The position numbers and the translations under genes were made by a program. The notes beneath the pieces are model-generated. The model searched no databases. It was not told where the DNA came from and was given only the letters and a program-made list of their open reading frames with translations. Shown piece by piece: positions 7,931 to 17,339 of a stretch of DNA of 64,000 nt. Positions within the stretch are counted from its first letter, which is position 1, and each line of letters opens with the position of its first letter. Origin of the DNA: Crocinitomicaceae bacterium (lineage in GTDB: Bacteria > Bacteroidota > Bacteroidia > Flavobacteriales_D > Crocinitomicaceae); assembly GCA_002709305.1 (NCBI GenBank), contig PAQM01000024.1:1-64000 (forward strand), written 5' to 3'.

Positions 7931-10492
7931 TTAAAAATTCCATTTCAAATCTCGATTATCTAAAATTGCGAATGAAATTTTCCAATCGGTTTGTGGTTTT
8001 ATTTGATTTCCATCCGAAAGAACACCATATATTCCTATTCTTAGCCTTCTTCTTGAAAACTTAAAATTTCTTTCCAATCCAGCGAATACTTCATAGTGTT
8101 CCCAATTAAATTCTGGTACATATAAAGCCCCAGTTCCTAATACCAAACCAATTCTAGTTTTTTTCATGAAAGGGATTTTATTAATAATTGCTCCATTATC
8201 ATGATGAATGAAGTGAGCTTCAAGATAAATTTTTTCACTAGGTAGAGTTGAGTCGAGTGCTTGAAATGAATGTAATGGATTGGAGAACCATATAGGATCA
8301 CTTCTTCTGTGAAATTTTTGATCAGCATCTTTTAGTGATTTTGTATTTAAGAACAATCCTGATTTAATATTGTAGCTAGATGTACCAAGAAGTCCAATTT
8401 TGAACGTTTGCATTATTCCTCCTAGCAGGTAATCATGATTTACATCACTCCCAAATATTTTTTCAATACCTTTTTCATAATATAAATAAAATTTAGGCCA
8501 ATTAGAACCTAATAGAACTTTTCTATTTGGTTCTTTAATATATTTTTGTTGTGGTGTATAATTTACTTCAGCATTAAAGATAAAAGCTTGGTAAGTATCA
8601 AATTTGGTCGGATCATTATTCTCAATAACATCATCTGTGTTTGAAAACCTGTAACCATCAATACTTCTCCTTTCATTTATACTAATATTTGCATCTAGAT
8701 ATAATCCATTAATTAGCTCAAAATTATTGCCAAGAGTTAAATCAGTTGTTTCGATAAAATTATCTCTTCTATATATTTGTGATAAAGCATCATATGCCCT
8801 TATAGCTTCAAAAGAATGAGAAAAATTAACTCTGAGTATCCCGAAATGAAAAGGATCATATTGAAAGCTCCAATTGGTAAAACCTTTAGGGTCTTTATTT
8901 AAAAAACCTATTGAAAATTCAGAATAACTATCTATAAAGCGTTCATCTTTCCATTTTTTAAAAAATGAAAATCCAGGGGCTAATCTAGGGCCAGCAATAT
9001 AAATTGGTCTGATAAAAGCAGCAAGTGAATTAATTGTCCATTGAGTTTTTTTATTTCGGTTCCTATGGTCAACACCCCACCAAAGTACTTTTAGTGCAGT
9101 TACTTTATTAAAGTTAGCGTCTATTGAGTCAAGGTATTCTTTTCTATTTTGATAATCTTCAATACTATCATTGATAGTAATATATTCAATTTCTTCAGAT
9201 GTTAGTTTACTCTTTCGTTTATTTCTCCAAAATGTTGAGTCTTTTTCAAATGCTTCTTCTCTAATTACTGACAGTTCGTTATTAAAATATTTTTTAGGAA
9301 ATATTGGCTCAAAATTGTATTCACTAAATTCTGATTCGGTTGAACAGATTGATGTTTCATTTTTGTATTTAACTCCATAAGTCATTTTTTGTTTTGATAG
9401 AACACATAATGAGTCCCCAGGATGATTATACTCTTGCTCAATTGAAAAGTAATCGTATATCAAAAGATTACCTTTCTCTAGTGTGAATTCTAATTTTTGG
9501 ACTAGCCAAAGAGTATCAATTACATATATATAACCTTTTAGTGTTGTCGTTGCTATATTTCTTGGTATAATTTTTATTTTGCTAATATTCCTCCCATTTT
9601 CTTCGTATTGCTCTACTAATCTATATTTATAGGATAAAATTCCAGGACTAGAAATAGGTGAACTAATGGGGGTTTGATGTAAATCATCTAAGCGCAATAA
9701 ATTTTGAAAAAAATTAAAGTTTGATTTAACTGTTGTAGTGTAGTACAAGTTGTTTTCACTTGAACCTCTTTCTTTATAGGCATTTCTAATTTCTTTAACT
9801 TTGTTTTTTCCACCATAATGCTTTGTGAGATCTACTTCTATAAGGTTCATGTTATTTTTTATAGCTTCATCTTTTTTTCGTTTTTTAAGAGAAACATTAC
9901 TAATATTATTTTCTGTATTTTCTTTCTTATTTTTTTTTCTTTTTTTCTCTTTTTCCTTTCGAATAATTTTTTCTGATGCTTTAATATATCCTTGAACAGT
10001 ATGTGGATAGTTCCAAAGGTTTATACTGTCTCTTTTTTTGATTACTTTGAGCATTATTTCTCTTCCTGGATTACTTTTTTTTGTGGAGACATTAACATCT
10101 TCAATCTCTTGAATGTTGTTAGGGAATAATTTATAATCTTTGTTCTCTGTGTTCTCTTTTATTGTAACATAAGCTTCTCTGTCTTTATAACCCATTGATT
10201 TAATGACTAAAAAATATTCACCTTGGAAAAGCCTCATTTCATAGTACCCATCAACATCTGCAACTGTTCTTAGTTCAGTTGAATTTTTCACATAAATTTT
10301 AGCGTAAGGAATTGGAGCGCCATTTTCATCTGATATTACACCAGATAGTCTTTGTTGAGCATAAGCAAAACTAGATATAAGAAAAATATAAAGGACTAAT
10401 AAGAATATACACTTAATGATTTTATATATTTTCTTTATAAAAAAAGTATTCTTCAAAATTAGTGAGATGGTGTATTGGATTTGAGATAACAA
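7931..10492 (-). CDS. DUF5686 / carboxypeptidase-regulatory-like domain outer-membrane protein
   Basis: This protein of about 850 residues has an N-terminal hydrophobic signal (IFLLVLYIFLISSFAYAQ), then a CarboxypepD_reg-like domain (RLSGVISDENGAPIPYAKIYV...), a basic linker (about residues 180-215), and a long beta-rich C-terminal part typical of DUF5686 proteins ending in an outer-membrane barrel (last residues LDNRDLKWNF). The start is uncertain. The frame has no ATG or GTG before the signal; TTG at 10492 or TTG at 10456 (12 codons later) are the candidates, and the second gives a more ordinary signal peptide. Function is unknown, and the domain set resembles TonB-linked or surface-assembly proteins. 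It is the last gene of the leftward envelope run that starts at coaX. Confidence 0.85.
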   Translation of the reverse strand: MLSQIQYTISLILKNTFFIKKIYKIIKCIFLLVLYIFLISSFAYAQQRLSGVISDENGAPIPYAKIYVKNSTELRTVADVDGYYEMRLFQGEYFLVIKSMGYKDREAYVTIKENTENKDYKLFPNNIQEIEDVNVSTKKSNPGREIMLKVIKKRDSINLWNYPHTVQGYIKASEKIIRKEKEKKRKKNKKENTENNISNVSLKKRKKDEAIKNNMNLIEVDLTKHYGGKNKVKEIRNAYKERGSSENNLYYTTTVKSNFNFFQNLLRLDDLHQTPISSPISSPGILSYKYRLVEQYEENGRNISKIKIIPRNIATTTLKGYIYVIDTLWLVQKLEFTLEKGNLLIYDYFSIEQEYNHPGDSLCVLSKQKMTYGVKYKNETSICSTESEFSEYNFEPIFPKKYFNNELSVIREEAFEKDSTFWRNKRKSKLTSEEIEYITINDSIEDYQNRKEYLDSIDANFNKVTALKVLWWGVDHRNRNKKTQWTINSLAAFIRPIYIAGPRLAPGFSFFKKWKDERFIDSYSEFSIGFLNKDPKGFTNWSFQYDPFHFGILRVNFSHSFEAIRAYDALSQIYRRDNFIETTDLTLGNNFELINGLYLDANISINERRSIDGYRFSNTDDVIENNDPTKFDTYQAFIFNAEVNYTPQQKYIKEPNRKVLLGSNWPKFYLYYEKGIEKIFGSDVNHDYLLGGIMQTFKIGLLGTSSYNIKSGLFLNTKSLKDADQKFHRRSDPIWFSNPLHSFQALDSTLPSEKIYLEAHFIHHDNGAIINKIPFMKKTRIGLVLGTGALYVPEFNWEHYEVFAGLERNFKFSRRRLRIGIYGVLSDGNQIKPQTDWKISFAILDNRDLKWNF

Positions 10493-10509
10493 TTTATCTA
10501 ACTTTGGAG

Positions 10510-10740
10510 TTAACTTGAAGATTCTTTATTCCTTTGATCATCCAAGAATTTTTGATGTTTTTCCATACGATTCATCATCCATCTTCTAATTATATACATT
10601 AGAAAAGTGATGATTGATAAAACGTAATAGAAATACCAATTTCGAAAGCCTTCATTTATTCCTTTATATGTTATAATTACAAAAAGAAAAATTGACATAA
10701 ACAACCAAAAGTTGAGCATTAATTTATTGTAAGTTTTCAT
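10510..10740 (-). CDS. Small two-helix membrane protein
   Basis: This 76-residue protein has two hydrophobic helices (about residues 8-25 and 35-50) followed by a basic, charged tail (RRWMMNRMEKHQKFLDDQ). No family is recognised. It sits between the LptC gene and the DUF5686 gene, 17 bp from the latter, on the same strand. Location suggests an envelope role, but nothing in the sequence proves it. Confidence 0.65.
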   Translation of the reverse strand: MKTYNKLMLNFWLFMSIFLFVIITYKGINEGFRNWYFYYVLSIITFLMYIIRRWMMNRMEKHQKFLDDQRNKESSS

Positions 10741-10766
10741 GTTGGAATTATTTCTATAAATATAAG

Positions 10767-11336
10767 TTATTTTGATAAGTCAAACTTACCATATGGTTCA
10801 AGAATTTTATAATTGTCAAATTTTTGTGTTGTTTCAATTCCACGGCCTAAGCCTTCTATAGAATTATCGTTGGATTTAATTAAAACATTTTTATTCGTAT
10901 AAATAATACTATCGTTTTGATTCCAAAATAATTCTTCTGTTTCTAATCTTTGTCCTTTTTTAACATTTAATAATTCTACTGAATCACGCACAAAAAATTT
11001 CCCGGTTTCATAATTTATTTCACCATAAATAGAAGTCAATTTTGATACTATTTCACCTTCTTCAGAGTAAAAGTCAACTTTTACACCATCTTTTAGTTTG
11101 GTAATATGATTAGGAAACATGTATGTTTCTGCAAGCTCAGCATATATTTTTATTCTTGTATAACCAGAGTCGTTATAAAACAAGTTTAATTCGCGCATTA
11201 CATCGTCGGGAGCATCTTCACTGTATGTGATTTTTTGAATTTTATCTATATCATTAACACATGAAAAAAGAACACTTATCAAAACAAATACAGAAGATAT
11301 TTTAATCAATGATTCCCTTGTTACATCTAAATGCAT
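10767..11336 (-). CDS. lptC: LptC-family LPS export periplasmic lipoprotein
   Basis: This 189-residue protein has an N-terminal hydrophobic segment with a lipobox-like ISVLFSC. The body is the LptC beta-jellyroll pattern seen in Bacteroidota: repeated short strands such as KLTSIYGEINYETGKFFVRDSV and RLETEELFWNQNDSIIYTNKNVLI. LptC links the LptBFG transporter to LptA in lipopolysaccharide transport. Its place next to coaX, an outer-membrane protein and a TPR protein is a common arrangement in this phylum. The ATG at 11336 is 1 bp from the stop of the upstream TPR gene, implying translational coupling. Confidence 0.82.
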   Translation of the reverse strand: MHLDVTRESLIKISSVFVLISVLFSCVNDIDKIQKITYSEDAPDDVMRELNLFYNDSGYTRIKIYAELAETYMFPNHITKLKDGVKVDFYSEEGEIVSKLTSIYGEINYETGKFFVRDSVELLNVKKGQRLETEELFWNQNDSIIYTNKNVLIKSNDNSIEGLGRGIETTQKFDNYKILEPYGKFDLSK

Positions 11337-11337
11337 T

Positions 11338-12609
11338 TTATTGTTTTGGATTAATTGATATTCCGTAGCAAGATAAATTTATAGAAGAAGGTGATCCATT
11401 ATCAAAAATTTCACTATCTGTTGGGTAACGTTTTTTAAACGAAGAAATTGTTGATCCAGTCGACTCGCCGAGAGATTGAGCTTTCAAAAGCAATTGGACT
11501 GCATATATATAGTTGCATTTTCTTTCAAATGTTGAAGAACCACAATTATTAGCATTTTTACCAACGCTATTTCCTGCAATTATTAGCGCTTTTGATTTTA
11601 ATTTTCCTTTTATAGACATCGCAGTATTATATGCGGAAGAATATGATCCAGAGTTATATTTTGCACTTGCAATTTTATATGAAATTGTTTCTATAATTGA
11701 ATCATTTTGAGCTAATTTTTTTGCAGTATTAAGCGTAGAAATGGCTAAAGAATATTTTTTTTGTGCTAATAATGCATTAGATTTCATAATCTGGGCGTCT
11801 AATGAATTTGGATTAATTTCTACATATAGATTAATTAAATCTAAGTATTCTTTAGTGTAAGTACATTCTTTGTTTTCAAGTAATGAAATGGCACTATAAA
11901 TTGAATTTTTCTTAGTTTCGGCTTCCTCTGGTAAGCTTTTTATGAAGTCTTGAAGATAAAGGACTATATCATCACAATCTTTAATGGCTGTATTAAAGTA
12001 ACTAGTAATTGTTTTTTGAGTTTTATCTGACATATTAGCACTTCTAATAAGTGCCGATAATTCAAAGTAATCACGTATCATTTTATCTTTAAATTTTTCT
12101 TTTGCTTCAGGAGTTGCAGACTCCGAGTACATAGATAAAGTATTATAATAGAAATAAGATATATATGATTCTTTTGTTTTTTTTCCTATGTTTTTGATAC
12201 CTCTTGTAAACAAATCATCTGCTTTTATTCGGTTAGGCTTTGTCGATTGTAAAATAGCTAAAGCTCTGACAAAGTCATCGTTAATATTGTAAAAACCAAC
12301 ATTTTCAACCCTATCCCACGCAGCAATTAATGTGTCGTTATAAGCCTTTTTATCAGCTTTTTTTGCTTGATTTGTGGCATTTCTTAGCGTTCCAATCAAT
12401 CGTGCGTAATTTTTAGCGTCATATCCTCCACATAATACCTCTCCTTTAAGATAATAAGAAGCAGCAAGTGAATAATTTTTAATTTTTAATTCTTCTCCAG
12501 CTAGGAATCTCATACGTTTACATTCTCTTTCTGCATCTTCATCTTGACTATATGTGAAAAAAGATGTTAAAGTTAATAGTGTTAAAAAGAAGATTTTTTC
12601 TAGTTTCAT
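11338..12609 (-). CDS. Secreted TPR-repeat protein
   Basis: This 423-residue protein has an N-terminal signal peptide (KIFFLTLLTLTSFFTYSQ) and is otherwise alpha-helical, with TPR-like helix pairs such as the region about 275-345 (SLDAQIMKSNALLAQKKYSL). It is probably periplasmic. In related genomes such a protein lies between the coaX-linked outer-membrane protein and lptC, as here. A role as an envelope scaffold is inference. Confidence 0.78.
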   Translation of the reverse strand: MKLEKIFFLTLLTLTSFFTYSQDEDAERECKRMRFLAGEELKIKNYSLAASYYLKGEVLCGGYDAKNYARLIGTLRNATNQAKKADKKAYNDTLIAAWDRVENVGFYNINDDFVRALAILQSTKPNRIKADDLFTRGIKNIGKKTKESYISYFYYNTLSMYSESATPEAKEKFKDKMIRDYFELSALIRSANMSDKTQKTITSYFNTAIKDCDDIVLYLQDFIKSLPEEAETKKNSIYSAISLLENKECTYTKEYLDLINLYVEINPNSLDAQIMKSNALLAQKKYSLAISTLNTAKKLAQNDSIIETISYKIASAKYNSGSYSSAYNTAMSIKGKLKSKALIIAGNSVGKNANNCGSSTFERKCNYIYAVQLLLKAQSLGESTGSTISSFKKRYPTDSEIFDNGSPSSINLSCYGISINPKQ

Positions 12610-12615
12610 TTTTAA

Positions 12616-13968
12616 TTAATTTAATTTTCGTTTTACAAACCATCTATCTGATCCAGGAGCAATTAATACACCAATGTTTATTCCATAATATTGCTCTCTA
12701 AAGCCATCATTTTTGCCTTCTCTTTTGCCGAAAGTAAAACCTAAGTTGATTGAAGAAAGAGAGTTTTGAACTACGACAGGTATACCAAGTCCAAATGTTG
12801 TGCCAAAATCTATAATTTGTTTATTATTTGTTTGATAAGGAAGATGAATTTGATAAACACCAATTCGGTATTTGATTCTATGGTATAGTTTTGTAGTTAC
12901 TTTATTTGCTATAAAATTAGTTTCAGGTATATACTCAATTCCAAAAGTTGTCTTTGAAGTATTGTTGTAAAAAGAATTTATAAATGTAGTGTCAAATTTA
13001 TCTTCATATCTTGACCAATTTGATTGTTGATATGAGGTGTGGAAAGATATGGCAGAATTAAGTTCTTTAGCTGTTCCTTTCTTAGATTTAAGTTTTAGTA
13101 TATAGTTTAGGCCAAGAGTCCAAGAAGGAATGTTACTAATATTACCATCATTTGTTCTATTAAAGTAAGTTGTGTCAAAATCGTTAGGGTTATTTACATT
13201 ATTTCCATAGTATAAGCCTTCTTCATAAAATCCATTTATTTTTTGGAATGGTTCAATAACACTGAATAAACTAAATGAATGTTTTTCATTGATTTTTTGC
13301 ACGTAACTTAAACCTATTTCATAGTGGAGTGAACGTACCTGAATTGATTTTATACTAACACCTCCAGCATTTTGTGTGTTTCCTGATTCAATTAGTCTAC
13401 TTTTACGTGTATTAGATGTATTGCCAAATAGCCAACCAAAATTCCCTCCTATTGAGACAACTGCACCTTTATATTTTAATATATTTGAAGATAGACCTAT
13501 GAACACTTCATTAATACCGCCTTCTCCAGAATAAGTATATAATAAAGAATCTTGATCAACTAAAATGCGAGAACTAAATTCGTATCCTCTTCTTGAGTAT
13601 GGCTTGAGTCCAAATGCTAATCCAAAATATTTACTAAAAGACATGCCTAGAGCGAAATTTTGTATGTTAGTTACATTTGAAAAGTAAGAGTCTTGATTTT
13701 CAGAAAAGGTAGATAGTTTTGTTGAGACACCAAGTGAGAATAATGGTTGGCCCTTTCCAAGTGAGCTATAAGTCGCAGGATTATAAAAGTTCAACAATGT
13801 GGAATCTTGAATTGTAATGGTTGTGTTTCCTAATCCAGAGTTAACGCAGTGATCTAGCCCTCCTAGTTCTCCTAAACCATAAAAACTATATGGACTATTT
13901 ATATTGTTTTGGCTTAATGCGTTAGACAAAAAAAACAAGGCTAAGTATGATAAATATAGTTTACGCAT
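12616..13968 (-). CDS. Outer-membrane beta-barrel protein (OMPP1/FadL-like)
   Basis: This 450-residue protein has a signal peptide (LYLSYLALFFLSNALSQ), an NSPYSFYGLGELG N-terminal motif typical of Bacteroidota barrel proteins encoded beside coaX, then many amphipathic strands, ending with GINIGVLIAPGSDRWFVKRKLN. It is predicted to be an outer-membrane barrel, possibly a hydrophobic-compound transporter by resemblance to FadL-like proteins. Its ATG overlaps the end of coaX by 8 bp, so translation is probably coupled. Confidence 0.78.
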   Translation of the reverse strand: MRKLYLSYLALFFLSNALSQNNINSPYSFYGLGELGGLDHCVNSGLGNTTITIQDSTLLNFYNPATYSSLGKGQPLFSLGVSTKLSTFSENQDSYFSNVTNIQNFALGMSFSKYFGLAFGLKPYSRRGYEFSSRILVDQDSLLYTYSGEGGINEVFIGLSSNILKYKGAVVSIGGNFGWLFGNTSNTRKSRLIESGNTQNAGGVSIKSIQVRSLHYEIGLSYVQKINEKHSFSLFSVIEPFQKINGFYEEGLYYGNNVNNPNDFDTTYFNRTNDGNISNIPSWTLGLNYILKLKSKKGTAKELNSAISFHTSYQQSNWSRYEDKFDTTFINSFYNNTSKTTFGIEYIPETNFIANKVTTKLYHRIKYRIGVYQIHLPYQTNNKQIIDFGTTFGLGIPVVVQNSLSSINLGFTFGKREGKNDGFREQYYGINIGVLIAPGSDRWFVKRKLN

Positions 13969-14701
13969 TATTGTATTTATATATTTCGTATAAACCTTTT
14001 AGTGTTAAATTTGAGTCAACAAAGATGTCATTTTTTATTTCATAATCAAAGTAAGATGAATCACCACCCGTAACAAAAAAAGATATATTTGGGAATTTTT
14101 TTATATAATTTAAAATCATTGCTGTTATTTCTGCTTGTAATCCATTTATTACACCCGAGTGAATACAGGAAAGGGTGTCATTTCCAAAAAGAGTTGCCTT
14201 AGATTTATTTGAAATTAAGGGTAGATTTCCTGTGTAGTCATTAAGTGACTTATATCTTAGTTTAATTCCAGGTGAGATTGAGCCACCAATGTAATTTTTA
14301 TTTTCACCGATTAAGTCAAATTTAATACATGTTCCAATATCAATTGTCACTGAATGCATTGTTTTAGTTGTTAATGCTGAGTATACTGCATTGCATATTC
14401 TATCAGAGCCTAATGTCTCTTTTGTTTTATAATCTATTCTTATCGGCAATTTAGTGTTTAAATTTAATTGACAATAGTTCTTATTGTTAAGAATATCGAT
14501 TATTTTTTTTGTTTTTTCTTTATTTAAAACGGATGATATAATTATGTTGTGTCCTCCCTTGTTTTTTAACCATTCATTAAAAGTTTTGAATTTATCTAGA
14601 TTAAATATTTTTACTTTATTTAATTTATCATTAATAAATTCACCAATTTTAATTGAGCTATTGCCTGCATCGATTGTCAGTATAGGTTTTTTTGTGTTCA
14701 T
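13961..14701 (-). CDS. coaX: Type III pantothenate kinase
   Basis: This 246-residue protein has the CoaX/ASKHA signatures: TIDAGNSSIKIG at the N-terminus (phosphate 1 motif), LGSDRICNAVYSA (about residues 97-109), TIDIGTCIKFDLI (phosphate 2 motif) and GGSISPGIKLRYKSL. It phosphorylates pantothenate in coenzyme A synthesis. The final residues overlap the downstream barrel-protein gene. The gene begins the leftward envelope cluster, a combination that recurs in Bacteroidota. Confidence 0.93.
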   Translation of the reverse strand: MNTKKPILTIDAGNSSIKIGEFINDKLNKVKIFNLDKFKTFNEWLKNKGGHNIIISSVLNKEKTKKIIDILNNKNYCQLNLNTKLPIRIDYKTKETLGSDRICNAVYSALTTKTMHSVTIDIGTCIKFDLIGENKNYIGGSISPGIKLRYKSLNDYTGNLPLISNKSKATLFGNDTLSCIHSGVINGLQAEITAMILNYIKKFPNISFFVTGGDSSYFDYEIKNDIFVDSNLTLKGLYEIYKYNNA

Positions 14702-14767
14702 TATTGTAAAGTTAAGGATAAGTGAAAATAAATTGTGGTTTTTATTTTAAAATGAAAAAAAAGTTGG

Positions 14768-14775
14768 TAGATTTG
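14768..14775 (+). promoter_or_regulatory. Predicted -7 box of the tRNA-Phe promoter
   Basis: TAGATTTG matches the Bacteroidota TAnnTTTG element and ends 16 bp before the tRNA 5' end. A TTT lies at the expected -33 position, 19 bp upstream. Confidence 0.5.
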
Positions 14776-14791
14776 GCCACTAAATTATGTT

Positions 14792-14864
<73 letters not shown>

Positions 14865-14881
14865 CTGAATTTTAAAAAAAA

Positions 14882-14910
14882 AGCTCTCAATTTTCTGAGA
14901 GCTTTTTTTT
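14882..14910 (+). terminator. Rho-independent terminator of tRNA-Phe
   Basis: An 8-bp perfect stem (AGCTCTCA at 14882-14889 with TGAGAGCT at 14896-14903) and a 6-nt loop are followed by a run of T. A run of A on the left side makes it potentially bidirectional. Confidence 0.88.
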
Positions 14911-14945
14911 ATTTTCTAGTTTTTTGTCTTGAATCGAAAGAGTTT

Positions 14946-14987
14946 TAGGAAGATAAAGCAGTCTGGGAAACTGCTTTATCTTACCTA
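14946..14987. other. Strong 13-17 bp intergenic hairpin
   Basis: The arms 14950-14962 and 14970-14982 are perfectly complementary over 13 bp with a 7-nt loop (CTGGGAA). Allowing one bulged base at 14983, four more pairs form (14946-14949 with 14984-14987). No T-tract follows on either strand, so it is not a canonical terminator. It could be part of a small RNA or a processing site. Confidence 0.6.
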
Positions 14988-15396
14988 ACCTAACCACTAT
15001 TCACTGAGAAGATTTTAATTAACTAAAAGTCAATATTAAATCTTACTTATCTTAAATTTACAACTAGAATTTTGTGTAATCAAGAATGAAAAAAGAGATT
15101 TTTAATAAAAATCAGATTACTTTAAAGAATAAAATTATATACTTTTTAATCTAGAGAGATTTAATTAGACGTTTTATAAGTAAAAAAAGCTTATTGGTAG
15201 AAATAAAAAAATAATCATTATTGGAATCCTAAGTTTATACAATTTTTCATTATGTTAATTGTTAGATGTGTTTTGTTCGTTGTAAAAGTTGTTGTGTACG
15301 TGTTTAGTGTTGAATGATTTTATGTATTTACTCTGTTGTTGTTAGATTTATTTATACTTGATTATTAAAATTATATCTTCGTAATAAATCAGTATA
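14988..15396. other. Non-coding stretch between tRNA-Phe and rnhA
   Basis: No convincing gene is seen here. The first part is A/T-rich without structure that I can support. From about 15250 the plus strand becomes strikingly G+T rich (repeated GTTGTT) up to the rnhA start, and contains only a 21-codon hydrophobic ORF beginning at the ATG near 15252, too short to support. The sequence TATACTTG near 15353-15360 resembles a -7 element and could serve rnhA. Confidence 0.4.
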
Positions 15397-15867
15397 ATGG
15401 TTTATATATATACAGATGGCTCAGCTAAAGGTAATCCTGGTAATGGTGGATATGGTATCGTTATGCGTTTTAATAAAGTTGTTAAAGAGTTTTCTCAAGG
15501 TTATAGATTGACAACAAATAACCGAATGGAATTGTTAGCTATTATAGTTGCTTTGGAGAAAATGAAGACTAATCAGTATCCAATTCATATTTATTCAGAC
15601 TCCAAATATGTAATAGATTCTATTACTAAAAAATGGGTTTTTGATTGGGATAAGAAAAAATATAAAGGCAAGAAGAATAGTGATCTTTGGAAAAGATACT
15701 TGAAATTACATAGAAAATTTGATTTATCTTTTCACTGGATAAAAGGACATGATGGTCATAAGGAAAATGAAAGATGCGATAAACTTGCTGTGTTAGCTGC
15801 AGAAGATGTTAGGAATCATTTGATAGATGATTTTTTTGAGTCTTTAGCTTCATCGAAAAGTAGTTAG
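15397..15867 (+). CDS. rnhA: Ribonuclease HI
   Basis: This 156-residue protein has the RNase H fold with the conserved acidic catalytic residues: YTDGSAKGNPG (first Asp), NNRMELLAI (Glu), IYSDSKYVIDS (second Asp) and the C-terminal WIKGHDGHKENERCDKLA (His and last Asp). It cleaves RNA in RNA:DNA hybrids during replication. The basic handle region (WDKKKYKGKKNSDLWKRY) is present. The gene stands alone on the plus strand after a long non-coding region and converges on the next gene with only 6 bp between stops. Confidence 0.95.
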   Translation: MVYIYTDGSAKGNPGNGGYGIVMRFNKVVKEFSQGYRLTTNNRMELLAIIVALEKMKTNQYPIHIYSDSKYVIDSITKKWVFDWDKKKYKGKKNSDLWKRYLKLHRKFDLSFHWIKGHDGHKENERCDKLAVLAAEDVRNHLIDDFFESLASSKSS

Positions 15868-15873
15868 TTTTAC

Positions 15874-16557
15874 TTAACCATTATCAATTGGAATCTGGCA
15901 TGCTTTCATAAAAGTATAAATTATTGGGTGGGGTCTTTCTCTTGTGGAAGATATTTGAGGACAAAAACCACAAGCTAAAAAGAAAGCTTTATTTTTTAAG
16001 CTAATAATTTCTGGTTCACCAAATTGATTGAATGCATCAATATCAGCAATATTATTATTTAAATATTCTATGAGTTTTGGATATAGACTATATCTATTGC
16101 TAGTTAGTTCTATGTTAGAATAGTTTTCGTATAATTGATTTAATTCTTTTGAGTTTGGTGATATAACAATTTTTTCGAATTGTTCTCCTTCAACTAAATT
16201 TTCAGAGATTAATTTTTCATTTTTAGTGTCTAATAGATAAGTACTAATTAGAACTTCTATTAATGTTTTATATGCATCACCAGTAATTAATATTGGTATT
16301 TGTTTACTAATTATTTTTTTTATTATGCCGTGAAGAAAAAAAAAGTTCTTAATTGGTCCGGGAGCAATCCAGATACCATCATATTGATCGAACTGTAGTG
16401 ATTTAAAATTAATTACTTCATTTAATTTAATCCAATAATAATTAGCATCGATATCTAGAAAATAGGCTGCATGATCAATCGCCATATTTGTAGCATGATG
16501 AGAATTATAAGTGAAGTTGTAGTCACCTATAATAGCTATTTTTAAGCTTTGGCTCAT
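15874..16557 (-). CDS. Class I glutamine amidotransferase-like protein lacking the nucleophile Cys
   Basis: This 227-residue protein resembles the C-terminal amidotransferase domain of CTP synthase and its stand-alone homologs: KIAIIGDYN at the N-terminus, DGIWIAPGP in the middle, and a C-terminal RERPHPIIYTF resembling the CTP synthase RPHP end. At the nucleophile elbow, where class I enzymes have GxCxG, it reads G93-D-A95-Y-K97, so the Cys is replaced by Ala and the last Gly is lost. Glutaminase activity is therefore unlikely. A binding or regulatory role is inferred. No CTP synthase synthetase domain is attached. Neighbours are rnhA (convergent) and a lipoprotein gene, which give no clear context. 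Confidence 0.65.
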   Translation of the reverse strand: MSQSLKIAIIGDYNFTYNSHHATNMAIDHAAYFLDIDANYYWIKLNEVINFKSLQFDQYDGIWIAPGPIKNFFFLHGIIKKIISKQIPILITGDAYKTLIEVLISTYLLDTKNEKLISENLVEGEQFEKIVISPNSKELNQLYENYSNIELTSNRYSLYPKLIEYLNNNIADIDAFNQFGEPEIISLKNKAFFLACGFCPQISSTRERPHPIIYTFMKACQIPIDNG

Positions 16558-16580
16558 TTATTTTACTATGATGTCTAATG

Positions 16581-17264
16581 CTACCTTTTGAAGTAACCTT
16601 TAATTTGGGCACCAGTAATAAGTATGCTCGCTATTGAATCTGTCATAGTAGGTGGAGATGTTTGAGGAACTACTGTATTATCAATAACAGAATATGTGTG
16701 AAATACTTCAGTTGCAAAATTACAAGTAAATTTAGAGTAGTCACCTGTATTATCAGACTCTTGAGAAATACTTTCGTAAACAAAACTAACATCTTGTATA
16801 GAAGAATTAGTTTCATCTGATTTCCATATATCACCATAAGTATCACGATAGGAAACTTCAAAGCCTGACAGGGCATTGTTTGAATAAACAGGTGAACTCA
16901 TAGCCACTCCATCTTTATTAAAGAAATTATTAAATAAACTTAATGCTGGAATAGTTGTTCCTGTTGGGTCACTCCACGATAAACTTCCCATTCCAACTTG
17001 AACAAAAGGGTTCTCATCATCAGAGAGCATTGTAAATAAATATTGTGCATTTGTTATACCTGCTGCAGTTTGTTTTGCAATACCTGTAGAACCATAGTAT
17101 CCATTGACATTTTCAATTAATTCAATGTATGCACCACCAATAGTACCTTTAAATTCAGATTTAAGTTCGACACTTGGTTCAGGGGCAGGAATAACTTCAT
17201 GTTTGATACATGAAACTAATGTAAAACATAAAACCCCCAATATAATTGTACTTATTCTAAACAT
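16581..17264 (-). CDS. Lipoprotein of unknown function
   Basis: This 227-residue protein has a lipoprotein signal peptide with lipobox FTLVSC (C19). A beta-rich mature part without a recognised domain follows, including GGAYIELIENVNGYYG and a C-terminal SIASILITGAQIKGYFKR. It is probably anchored in the periplasm or outer membrane. It may be a single transcription unit. Confidence 0.7.
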   Translation of the reverse strand: MFRISTIILGVLCFTLVSCIKHEVIPAPEPSVELKSEFKGTIGGAYIELIENVNGYYGSTGIAKQTAAGITNAQYLFTMLSDDENPFVQVGMGSLSWSDPTGTTIPALSLFNNFFNKDGVAMSSPVYSNNALSGFEVSYRDTYGDIWKSDETNSSIQDVSFVYESISQESDNTGDYSKFTCNFATEVFHTYSVIDNTVVPQTSPPTMTDSIASILITGAQIKGYFKR

Positions 17265-17339
17265 AATCTTTTCTTTAAATACACGGTCTAAATTACGTAA
17301 AAAAGATTTAAAAAGTTGCTTAAATATTAAGTTTTATGA

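Noticed and set aside
15252-15317. A 21-codon hydrophobic ORF upstream of rnhA
   Set aside because: It is too short, Val-rich because of local G+T skew, and has no supporting context.
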